Origin: Dendrobium chrysotoxum
Lineage: Eukaryota; Streptophyta; Magnoliopsida; Asparagales; Orchidaceae
Direction of reading: 5' to 3'
Assembly: GCA_019925795.1 (NCBI GenBank)
Contig: CM034304.1
Coordinates: 13,508,720-13,572,719, forward strand
Length of the DNA: 64,000 nt
In this document: positions 12,201 through 24,500 of the stretch, one piece after another
Layout of the letters: each line of letters begins with the position of its first letter
Position numbering within the stretch: position 1 is the first letter of the stretch
Made by a program: the position numbers and the translations under genes
The notes under the pieces: model-generated
What the model was told of the DNA's origin: nothing
The model's input: the letters and a program-made list of their open reading frames with translations, nothing else
Database searches by the model: none

Positions 12201-15200
12201 AAAAAATATCTGATTTTCAGAATAAATTTGCATCCATCCATAAAAAGATGGATGGAAGGTTCGCTGCCTTGGAGGACATGATGAAAAAGATGCTTGAAGA
12301 CAAACAAAATTCGGCGACATCGGAAGCAAAGGAGGCCACCGGTGGCCATGGAAGACGAAAAAATCCGAATCCGTTTAGGGTGAGGGAGAATCTTGAAGTG
12401 GACATCCTTGAGGAAGATAATGGAATGCCTCCACTAGAACCACTTTCTAGGGACGAGATGATTAGAGGCTACGAAAGGAGGATTGCTAAATTTTTTTTTT
12501 GGGAGAAGGGATGATTTCTACCGTCGAGGTGCTGATTGTGAAAGAAGAAGAGGGAAATTTGATGATGGGTTTGGGTATGATCGCCGGAGGGAAGATCGTG
12601 ATAATTGGGGAGCACTTCATCTTCGAGGAATGAGAGATTATGGAGGATTCATGGGAAGCGGGGGTGATCCAAAGGTGAGAAAGTTGAAGATGCCCATCTT
12701 TGAGGGCGAGGATGGCCATGGCTAGGCCTACAAAGCGGAGCGTTATTTTGCTGTCAACGGGTTGATAAAGAAAGAGAAACTGACGGCGGCAGGATTTTAT
12801 TTGGAAGGGAAGGCACTGGCATGGTACTAATGGCGGGACATAAGGTAACACATTCGAAGTTGGAGAGAGTTTAAAGATTGTTTACTAAAACACTTCTGAA
12901 CCGACAGGGGAGGAGACTTCTATGAGCAATTCTTTGCCCTGACACAGGAAGGGACCGTGGTAGATTACCATGATAGTTTGAGTATCTGGCCAACAGACTT
13001 GACTGACTCTCAGAGACATTGCTAGAGGGAAACTTTATGAAGGGGCTTAAAGCAGAGATCTGGGCAGCAGTTTGAGTTATGAGGTCACGGGACTTGGAAG
13101 AGGTCATGGAGCTAGCACAGTTGGTGGAGGATCAGAAGCATCTAAAGAGGGGGGCTAGGGGGAGCAACTCGGGGGCTCATACAAGATGACTACTACCTTC
13201 TTAGCTCCCAAGGGACCCGCACCAGGGAGTCTGAAGGAAGTGCCCAAGGAGAGAGTTGGAGGAGGGGGAAATGGGGGAAATTTCAAAAGGCTGGTTGAGA
13301 AGGAGATACAAGAGAAGAGGGCTAGGGGGTTATGTTTTAGATGCGATGAGAAATATATGCCGGGGCATATGTGTAAGGACCGAACTCTTCAGGTTCTCAC
13401 TGTCTGTGATTACGAGGAAGTTGAAGGGTGAGGTGAGAGTGGGTTAGAGGGGGAGGAAGAGAAGTTGCACCTGGATGTAGTAGAAGTCTCCCTAAACTCA
13501 GTAGTGGGATTCACCCCGAATCACATCATGAAAGTAAAGGGAGAGATAGCTGATAGAGAGGTGGTGGTGTTGATAGATAGTGGGGCAACCCACAATTTCA
13601 TCTCCACCCAGATTGTTGATATGCTGGGAGTAAAATTAGTGGATATAGGTGGCTATTGAGTGATGATGGGCACAGGGAATGTGGAAATGGGTAAATGAGT
13701 TTGTAGGGGAGTGGTGTTGACAATTCAGGGGATACAGGTGAGGTAGGACTTTCTTCCCTTGAATTTGGGAAGCACTGATGTCATCCTGGGGATGAAGTAG
13801 CTACAGACCTTGGGAGATACCAAGGTCAATTGGGGAACACTGAGGATGAAACTGGTGGTTAGGGGGAAGAAAAGGGTGATTTAGGGTGATGCAGGGCTGT
13901 TTAAGACTGGGGTATCTCTCAAGTCTCTGATCAGGACCATATAGGAGGTGGGAGGAGGATATTTGGTGGAGTTGCATAGCTTGGAGGAGGTCAGACTAGA
14001 GGAGGAGGGAGACATTCCCTCTTCAATACAGCCACTCATACAACATTTCAGTGAGATTTGTCAACCTCCTAGGGCCTACCTCCACAGAGGGAATGGGAGC
14101 ATGTCATTACTTTGAAGGAAGGGGTGTCGCCGATCAGTGTTTGTCCCTACTGCTAACCTCAGATTCAGAAGGATGAGATTGAGAAGCTGATCCGTGAGAT
14201 GCTGGAGGCTGGGATCATCTGGCCAAGTGTGAGTCCTTTCTCTAGTCCAGTCCTACTGGTCAAGAAGAAGGATGGAAGCTGGAGATTTTGTGTGGACTAC
14301 GGAGCCTTGAACAAGGGGATAGTGCCAAGTAAGTTCCCTATTCCTATGATTGATGAGCTCTTGGATGAATTGTATGGGGTAGTGGTGTTTTCCAAGTTGG
14401 ATTTGAAATCAGGGTACCATTAGATCAGAATGAGGGAGGCAAACATTTCAAAGACAGCTTTCAGAACACACGAAGGGCATTATGAGTTTCTGGTTATGTC
14501 GTTTGGGCTTACCAACGCCTCTACTACTTTCCAGTCTTTGATGAACAGGGTGTTCAGGTAGTACCTCAGAAGGTTTGTTCTGGTATTTTTTGATGACCTA
14601 CGGTGTACAACAAAACTGAGGAGGAGCATCTAGAGCACTTGAAGGTGATTTTGAGAGTCTTACAGGAGCTTTAGCTGAGAGCCAACCTAAAGAAGTGCAA
14701 CTTCGCTCAGGCTAGGCATTTCATTGTCCGGATGGATCAAAGGAGTTAAAGTACCTGTTGGAGCAAAGGATGATGACCGAGGAGCATCAGAGGTGGTTGT
14801 CCAAACTACTAGGCTATGATTTTGAGATCCAATATAAGCCTGGTTTGGAAAATAAAGTGGCTGATGCCTTATCCAGATATGTTGGAGAGTTTCAGGAGTT
14901 GGTTGTTTCAGTACCACTGATGGTAGACTGGGGGCCATCAGGAAGAAAGTATGCAGAATGAGAAGTTGAGGAAGATTAGGGAGGATTTTATGAAATGTGA
15001 TAGAAGCCATCCTGGGTACTATCTTGAGGGGGAGAGGCTGTTGCATTAAGAGAGGTTTGTTATGCCACGAACTTCCATACATATTCCCCACTTATTGCAG
15101 GAGTTCCATGGCGGTGCAGTTGGAGGTCATTCCGGGGTACAGAAGACCTATAGAAGGCTGGCATCTGAGCTTTACTGGAAGGGGATGTATAAAGATGTTG

Positions 15201-18200
15201 AGGAGATGGTGACGAAGTGTGAAGTGTGCCAAAGAAACAAATATATGGCAATGACTTCAGGAGGACTACTACAACCCTTGGCACTTTCAAACAAAGTATG
15301 GGAGGAAGTGTCTATGGATTTCTTAGATGGCCTACCACGATCAGAAGGGTTCATAGTCATCATGGTGGTGGTTGACAGACTGAGTAAGTATGCATATTTC
15401 ATCCTCTTACGACATCCTTACACCGCAGTGTCAGTGGCAGTAGCATTCATCAGAGAGGTGGTTAGGCTATACGGGATTCCGAAGTCGATTGTGTCTGATC
15501 GGGACAAGGTGTTCGTCAGCCAGTTTTAGAGGGAGTTGTTTAGGCTGCAGGGCACTGTTCTCAAGAGAAGCACTGCTTATCATCCACAGACAGACGGACA
15601 AACGGAGGTGGTAAACTGAAGTTTGGAGACTTATTTGAGGTGTTTTGCTTCTGAAACACCACGGATGTGGGAAAATGGTTGGTCTGAGCCGAGTATTGGT
15701 ACAATACTTCGTACCATACTGCTTCTCAGATGACTCTTTTTAAAGTGCTGTATGGAAGAGACCCCCCACACTTAGTGCATTTTGGGATAGGAAGCATGTT
15801 AGTTTCTTCAGTTGAGCAGTACTTAGAAGAAAGGGACAAGGTGTTGGAAGAGTTGAAGAAACATATGTTAAGGGCACATCAAATCATGAAGAGCAGGCAG
15901 ATACACACAGAGAGATATACAATATGAAGTGGGGGAGAAAGTGTTCCTAAAACTACAGTCTTACAGGCAGAGGTTAGTTGTGGACAAAATTGGAGCAGTG
16001 GCATATCGTCTGAAGTACTTTGGCCCCGAGGTACTTTAGCCCCTATGAGATTGTGGACAAAATCGGAGTAGTGACATATCGTCTAAAGTTACCCCCATCT
16101 GTCACTATACACACAGTCTTCCATGTGTCACAGTTGACAAGAGCTCTAGGAGAGCATGCAGTTAGTATGAGTTACCAGTTACACTTACAGAGGAGTTAGA
16201 AGTGATACTAGAACCACTGGAGCTATGAGGTGTCAGATCATATAAAAAGGGAAACCATGAAGTGCTTATTAGGTGGAGGGGCCTTCTTGATTTTGATGTT
16301 ACTTGGGAGCTCTATGAGAGAGTAAAAGATCAGTTCCCTTCATTTTACCTTGAGGACAAGGTGAGTCTTTGGGAGGGGGAAATGTTAGGCCGGCCCCTCC
16401 TGGGCAGCTTGAACTAGTCCCTAGTGGACCAGTTTTCACCTACAGTCGGCCCAAGGTGTTGGGCGGAACCAGGGAAAAGAGAGAGAGGGGGCGGTTGCTA
16501 CTAGGGGCCCCACATGCTAATTAAACTTGCTTTGGAGGGAAATTTTTGAATTAAGGGGCTATTTAGGGAATTTGTAATTTTCCTCTGTCTTTAATTAGTT
16601 TCTTTTGGGAGGGTTTGGGTTTCATCTTGAATTTGAATGAGAAATTTGAAATCTCTTGTATGCTTGGGCTCTAATCTCTCAACTAGAGATTTGGAGAGTC
16701 GTTTCTTCCTCTCGAATTGAAGAGACATGCATCTTTTGCTGTGTTTTTGCATCCGTTAGTTGAATCCTTCATTGTTCTTAGGGCTGCAAATGAACCGAGC
16801 CGAGCCGAGCCGAGTATGTGAGTGTTCATGAGCTTTAAACGATCATGTTCACGAACCTAATCGAGCCAAACACATTGTTGTTCAAGCTTGTTTATTAACA
16901 CATTGAGTATTTACGAAAGTGTTCAAGCTTGTTCAACTAACTAATTGAACGATCACGAACGAGCTCTTATTAAGCCGAGCCTCGAGCAACTTGTCGAATG
17001 CTCAGTTCGCTTGCAACCCTAATTGTTTTCTCAGATTTTCACAGTTTTCTCAAGGTTGCTGCTATCAATTTACTGTTTTCTTCCGAAAACAGAATTTTTT
17101 TTGCTTTTGGGTAAGTGTTTTCTAACAGAATCTCTCTCTTGTGATAATTAAGAAAAAAAAATAATGAGTTTGCATGTTGGTTAAGGCCATGAGATTGTTA
17201 GCCTTCATACCCTCATTGTTCATGCCTTCAAAACATAATGTGATTTCTTGACCATGGGGGTTAAATGCTCTATTCAGTGGAATGGTTAATCAAGCTCACT
17301 GGTCATAACTTCAAATGTGTATATAATGGATATACCTCTCATTTGCTTATCTAGCCTTGTTCAATATTTTTTTGAACATGGTTATTTCATCATATCTCCT
17401 ATTGCTATCATTCTTCATTAAGGCAATTGCTGAGAGTTAAGAGCACACCAAGAGGGGTGAATTAGGTGTGTAATGGGTCACATTGGACTCATTTTTAAAT
17501 CCACTAATTCAAACCTACTAATAAAAGATTAAATATAACAATAAACTAATTTTTTAAAGTGAAACTTTTGTGTACAAATGTAGATGATCTACATAATATG
17601 AAAATAATTAATATAAATGGGTACTTAAGTTACGACCATAATGTTTATGATTACACTCTAGTATATTAAATCATATACACTTGTAATCAATAAGATCAAT
17701 CATACAAATGACAATACACAAGTCGACTAAGGTGTTGTCTAAATGATTTTGGCAAGTGAGCTTTTAACTATTATAGTTATTACTAAAGAACAACTCAACT
17801 ATACAAGCTAATTTAATTTAATTATATCCCCCTAAGTTACACAAGTTTAAATAACCAAACACATAAAATACGTTGAAGAAGATGATTAATGCAAATTTGA
17901 GAACTATTTACATATAAAGAAATAAAACATTAATGAAAGTTATAAATATAATAATTAAACTAATACTTTAAACATAAAACTAATTTTACAACTGTAGGAG
18001 ATATAATCTAAAGAATGTGAATGAATTAATATAAATAAGTGTGCTTATGTTACAATCATAATATTTTTGATTAAAGTCTAATATATTAGATCGTACTAGA
18101 TCGACTAGTTTGACTCGTTCAATTGTGGACTAGTGATATGACTGGTTTGGTCCATTTTCAAAATTCGATTTGCTTTAATTGGAATGAACCAGTTAGAATT

Positions 18201-18449
18201 GTCGTTTCAACTCGCTAATCGTTGAATCGATCCTAGTTTTTTTGAATCTGCCAATTCAATTGTTATCCCATTAAATAGTTAAATAAATTAATTAAATAAA
18301 TTTAGTATAAAATATTAAACTTAATAAATTAATTTAAATTTAATATATTTTAATTTTTAATAAGCATTAAATTCCAATAATAATCAATTACCAAATAAGC
18401 ACAAATCAAATATTTTCACATGGACCCATCACTATATATCTCATATATG

Positions 18450-18507
<58 letters not shown>

Positions 18508-21500
18508 TACTAAGAAAAATTTCTTAAGTGACGTTGAACTACATAACTAAGTTGAAGTTCTTAGGTTTAAGCACATACACTACATATTTTAAACAAAATT
18601 TAAATTATTTTTTATTATATAAATAATATTTATTTTTAAGTAATAATATTTTATTTTTTTAACTATGCACTATTAAAAATTAAATTTTATCTATTTATTA
18701 ATGATAAATAATCTGACATGAATGATTTATAGAAATCAATTTATAATATAAATTTGGTATATAATCTATGTACATTAACAACAATATCATGTCTTTATCC
18801 CACTTTAGGGTCGATTATATGAATCTTTTCTCCATTATGTTTTATTAAGAGTGAAATTCTCATTTAAATATAATAAAAGAATGTCATTTCTTATAATTTA
18901 TATATGTAAATTATATCTAAACATATAACATAAATTAACAATAATTTATTTTATGAGTTTGTATGTGAACTAAATTTATATTAAATGTAAACCAAACTTA
19001 AAGATGATGGTGTTTAAATTTAAAATTACAGAAGATATTATTGCTGTATGGAATCTATTCATTTTTAAGCCATAAATTTATATTATTTCATAATTGTTTT
19101 ATATCATTATTATGTGATTTAGATCCTATTTAAATAATTTTAATAATTATTATGTCATTTGATTCAACTCCGCTCGAATCATTGAACCTTGAATCTTTCT
19201 CTTTTGTTTCTATATTTGGTTCAATTTTCATAGCAATGGATCACACACTTGTAATCAACAAGGTCAATCCTACTAAAGACAACACAAAAATTAACTTTGG
19301 TGTCATCTGATTTAGGCAAGTGAGTGCAATTTTTTTACATTTAAGCGCAAATACTAAAAAAGAACTCAACTACACATGTTATTTTAGTTTAATCACAAAC
19401 ACCTAAGGCACAAAAGTTGAAATAACCAAACACATAAGATGCGTTGAAGAAGAGGATTAATGCATACGTGAGAACAATTTACTTATAAACATAGTTATTT
19501 TGATATACTAAGCTCAAAGGCACAAGAACATGAATACATTATTCACAAGTAAACTTTCTAGCACAAGCAATTTAATTTGTAAATTAACAAGAAAGTACAA
19601 GTAATTAAATTTAAGTTATAGAGAAATTTAGAAACTAACATATTTATGTGATTTGGCCACCTAATCGATCTACATCCACACCTAAGCCCTCCACTGACTT
19701 AGGATTCCCACTATCCCATACTTGCCCTGACAAATCCAACTCTTTCACTCATTGAGTAGGTGGAGAAGTCTTCACACCATCTTTGTTCTAAGGGCAAGTG
19801 TACCCTTATTTGATTCGCCACGCACACATAAAAAATTTCATGTCATAATCCTAAGTATTACACATAAAGCCTAAGCCAAAATTCCCTTTGAACTTTGGTG
19901 GTGATCTAAAGGCTATCACCTAATAATAAAAATAATACAATATCTAAATACAATTGCTGAAATAACATAACTAAAAAACACTTACAAGATGTTCTAGGAA
20001 TTGTAAGAGAAGAATCATCAATGAAAGATCCTTAGGAGCTTTAGATGAACACTTGAACTCTAAAAATGATTTTTCATTTAAAACTCTCTCAAAATTATTT
20101 CACATTGGGCCATGGATCCATTAGCCTCAAGTGAAGGAGGAGGGGCATTTATATGCTCCCAAGCAACCTACAACACCTCCCAATTGAACAATTGTATGTA
20201 AGATCATTTCAAAATTGCCTAAATTTTGTTTTTATCTGATGTGTGGTTATACGTCGTATGTGCAATTCTAATAAGTGTTTTCTGATTTAAAGTTGCAGCA
20301 AATCTCCTTAAGAGTGACTAGTTTCTAATGATTACACCACTTTATGATCATTAATTATAAATATAATTCAAAATTATATGTATGATCTTCCAATCCATAG
20401 AAATTTCATAGGAACTAAGACCTATAGCTATCCAATGAAATCTCAGCCTATAATATGGTTTTAAATATTTTGCAATGTAACTTTTATTTTAGATAATTAT
20501 AATTACTTAAAAAATATATATTTATTTATTTATAAATAAACATGTAAACATGTTTTGAACTATGTGTTCATCATTGTTATTCGACTTGATCAATCTGATT
20601 CTGACAAATACAATGAATCTAATGTCACAAACACATTATGAGGCTCTTCGATCATTTAAGCAGGTAATTATACAGATGCACATGAATGGCAATTTTTTTG
20701 CATGCTATTAATGAAAAAAATTAGAATCTTGAAAGGTTGGCAAGCTTGGGGTTTCGGTAGGGGACTATGTGTTTGATTACCCTACAGACTCCAGCCATGA
20801 AATAACCATAATCATCTGGAGGGATAGGCTCCTTTTATTTTCTTATTTTTTAAATTATTTGTTGGTATTTAAACTATTGAAAGTTTGTCAGTATTTGTGT
20901 TGTATCCGTATATGCATGACGGGCAGGTTGTGCTCCCTTGTATTTTCTTATTTGTTTATTTATTTGCATAGATTGTAAATATTGAAAAAAGGCAAAGTAT
21001 TGCTGCTGCATCTGTTGACATTACACACCCATGTGATATCTTGTACCTTTCATGTTTTAATTTTCTCTCTTTTTAACTTTTTCCAAGTGGTCGTGAAGTG
21101 AAAATGGGCTTCGAGTAGAGATTTGAAGCTAGTGTGTTGCATCCGAGCTAAGAAACTGTTTGACGACCTTAAAATAGCTAGTGATTTTTTTATCATGTTA
21201 AAATTGCCTCTTTTTCTTAAAGAGCTGCATTATTTGAAACTCTGGTAGTCCTCTGGCAGTTTTATGTTTTATTTGTGGTGACAGGATTTTTATTGTATCT
21301 CGTCATAATTAAAAAAAGATAAGTATATTTTCTTCTCCATAAATGTGGTCTTAATTACTTAAAGAAAGATTAAACCTGCCCCTCCGTCAAACTCTTGAGT
21401 AATTTCATCCAAAGGTTTTTGCTGTGTAGGTCTTGGTTGGAGTGAAGTTTATTCAACGGTGGCCATTTATAGGACGTGTTCGAGTTTGCTTTATTGAGCC

Positions 21501-24500
21501 ACCTTACATTCAGATAACTGTCAAACCAATTTTCCATCATGGCATTGATGTTACTGATCTTCCAGGAATTGCAAGCTGGCTGGTAAGATTTTTTAAAATG
21601 ACAAGAACTGGTTTGTCCTCCACTGCCAATTCGGAAACCTGAAAATAGATTTCCAATGTTTTTTCTGATTCTGTAGGATAAAATTATTGATGTTGCATTT
21701 GAGCAAACTTTGGTTGAGGTGAGTTGTATATTTGATTCTTCAACCAAATAAGTTCCTCTTGTTAATATGGGAATTGAATATCTTGTTTGTGGTTTTACAT
21801 TTGTTATACTATTGTTAAGATGCCTTGGAACAAAGATGGTGCGATCTGCTTTTCATAAGTTCCCATAATTATAAACATGAAGCTTTTCCTTTTCTGATAC
21901 ACATTTTTATGATATATAGCTGGTTTCTAATATACACACCTTTCTCCCTCAGCCAAACATGCTGGTTATTGATGCAGAGAAATTCGCATCAGTGGACTCA
22001 GGTAACTTATATTTAACTATCAAAGCTTGTTTGGATTTGATTCTATTGATGATTGATCCACTCTACGTTTGATTTTATTGTTAACCTTTATATTGGCACC
22101 ATCACATTTACCTTTCTTCCACTAGTTAGAAAAAAGACAAGGTAACTTTTCATCCCACCTTAAGATTTTTATGAGAATTTTTTTCTCACCCATGAAGTTA
22201 TTTTCTTTGTCTGTCAGTATTCAGTATTATCTTTGTTAAATTAATTTAAAAAAGAAATCCATGCCATAGTTCTGTTCCCCTTTCTTATCTCAACTCTTTG
22301 GGGTCAATTATGTGAATAGGTATTCTCCATTCGTGATTCCTAAGTGCTGCATGAAGAGGAAGATGTTAGACCTGAACCGGTCCAACCTGGATCGGTTCTG
22401 GTTTACACCCGCTGGCCCAGATAGGGAGGGGTGGACAGCAGAAGTGGGGCGGAAGCCTTGGTGTGGCCCAAAGCTTATTTAAACATGGTTTGGGAGGGAA
22501 AATTTGAATTAGGGGCTGTTTAGGGATTATGTAATGTTCCTTTTACTTTAATTAGTCTCTCTTGTTAGGGTTTGGGGATCATCTTGAATTTGAATCTGAA
22601 TTTGGGATCACTTGTGTGGTGCTAGGGCTCTAGTCTTTGGCTAGGGATTTGGAGGGTTGGATCTTTCTCTAGAATTGAAGATCCTTGTATCGGTTTGCTG
22701 TTTTCTTCGTCTATTATTTCTTCTCCAATCTCCAAAAATCTGCTATACTTTACTGTATTTCTCTAAAAGACATTTATTTTCTACATTATTTGTGGCTATT
22801 TCCTATCAAATTGGTATCAGAGCACGTCGATCTAAGGGTTATCAATGGCCGGAAGGAAAGTTGAAGTGTTGGAGGAAGAAATAGGTCAACTAAAGTCAGA
22901 TTTTTAGGAGAAAACCTCTGATTTTCAGAAGCAGTTTGCATCCATCCATGAAAAGATGGATGGAAGGTTCGCTGCCTTGGAAGACATGATGTGGAAGATG
23001 TTTGAAGACAAACAAAATCCGGCGACATCAGAAGCAAAGGAGACCATCGGTGGCCATGGGAGAGGAGGAAATCCGAACCTGTTTAGGGGGAGGGAGAATC
23101 TGGAAGTGGAGATCCTTGAGGGAGATGACAGAATGCCTCATCTAGAATCATTTTCTAGGGAGGAGATGAGCATGGGCTACGAAAGGAGGGGTGCTGATTT
23201 TGTGGGCAGAAGGGATACAGGGGGCAATGGAGTGATGATGGGCATGGGAAAGGTGGAAATAGGTAGGGGAGTTTGTAGGGGAGTGGTGTTGACCATTCAA
23301 GGGATACAGGTGAGGGAGTATTTTCTTCCCTTGGAGTTGAGAAGCACTGATGTCATTCTAGGGATGAAGTGACTACAGACCTTGGTAGATACCAAGGTCA
23401 ATTGGGGAACACTGAGGATTGAACTCGTGGTTGGGGGGAAGAGAATGATGATTCAGGGTGATGCAGTGCTGTCTAAGACTGGAGTATCTCTCACTTCTCT
23501 AATCAGGACCATAGAGGAGGTGGGAGGAGAATATTTGGTGTAGTTGCATTGCTTGAAGGGGGTCAGATTGGAGGAGAAGAGAGACATTCTCTCTTCAGTG
23601 CAGCCACTCATACAACATTTCAGTGAGGTTTTTCAGCCTCCCTAGGGCCTACCTCCCCAAAGGGAGCTAAAGCATGCCATTACTTTGAAGGAAGGGGTGT
23701 CGCCGATTAGTGTTCATTCGTACCGCTATCCTCAGATTCAGAAGGATGGGATTGTGAAGCTGATCTGTGAGATGCTAGAGGCTGGGATCATTAGGCTAAG
23801 TGTGAGTCCTTTCTCTAGTCCAGTCCTACTGGTCAAGAAGAAGGATGAGAGCTGGAGGTTTTGTGTGGACTACGGAGCCCTGAACAAGGGGACAATGCTG
23901 GATAAGTTCCCTATTCCTGTGATTGATGAGCTCTTGGATGAACTGTATGGGGCCATGGTATTTTTCAAGCTGGATTTGAAATCTGGGTACCATCAAATCA
24001 GAAAGAGGGAGGCAGACATTTCAAAGACAGCTTTCAGAACACACTAAGGGCATTATGAGTTTTTGGTAATGCCATTTGGGCTTACTAATGCCCCAGTTAC
24101 TTTCTAGTCTTTGATGAACAGGGTGTTCCGTCAGTACCTCAGGAAGTTTGTTCTGGTGTTTTTTGATGACATATTGGTGTACAACAAAACTGAGGAGGAG
24201 CATCTGGAGCACTTGAAGGTGGTTTTAAGAGTTCTACAGGAGCATCAGTTGAGGACCAACCTAAAGAAGTGCAGTTTCGCCCAGTCCAGTGTAGAGTACT
24301 TGGGACGTGTAGTGTCCCAGGAGGGAGTGATGGCCGACTAAACAAAAATTGAGGCAATGCAGAAATGGCCTATGCCAAGGAACCTAAGGGAGTTGAGGGG
24401 TTTCCTAGGACTGACTAGTTACTATCGGAGATTTGTGAGGGGGTACAGTACTATCGCTTGGCCCTTAACCTAACAATTGAAGAAAGACAGCTTCTTGTGG

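Larger units (their letters stand above)
11603..17127 (+). mobile_element. Ty3/gypsy LTR retrotransposon 2 (decayed, internal deletion)
   Basis: LTRs 11603-12100 and 16383-17127 (TGTTAGGCC...TCTAACA) with a perfect 5-bp target duplication GAATC (11598-11602 and 17128-17132). Initiator-Met primer site at 12104-12115, purine tract 16371-16382. Same family as gypsy 1 and 3 by protein sequence, but in the host gene's own orientation. It carries many stops and a deletion of about 0.48 kb that joins RT to RNase H near 14709. Confidence 0.94.
18096..19240. other. Inserted AT-rich segment of unknown type
   Basis: Sits exactly inside the second unit of the tandem duplication. Holds a (TA)n tract and an old RTE 3'-end fragment. 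No ORF, no clear terminal repeats; GATC abuts both edges. Confidence 0.5.
17520..19490. repeat. Tandem duplication of about 410 bp, second unit split by an insertion
   Basis: 17520-17930 recurs as 17930-18095 plus 19241-19490: AATATATTAGATC, CACTTGTAATCAA(T/C)AAG, AACCAAACACATAA(A/G)AT and CGTTGAAGAAGA(T/G)GATTAATGCA are shared in order. The second copy is interrupted by about 1.15 kb (18096-19240). Confidence 0.65.
17431..20230 (-). repeat. Decayed SIRE-like copia LTR remnant
   Basis: Begins TGAGAGTTAAGAGCACACC and AAGAGGGGTGAATTAGG, resembling the LTR edge at 58391 (TGAGATGCGCCAAGAGGGG). At 19650-19780 it has a TTTGGCCACCTAATCG...CTACATCCACACC block paralleling TTCGGTCACTTGACCTACGTCCACTC at 58640-58670, in the same order. 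No coding sequence. Right edge uncertain. Confidence 0.5.
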
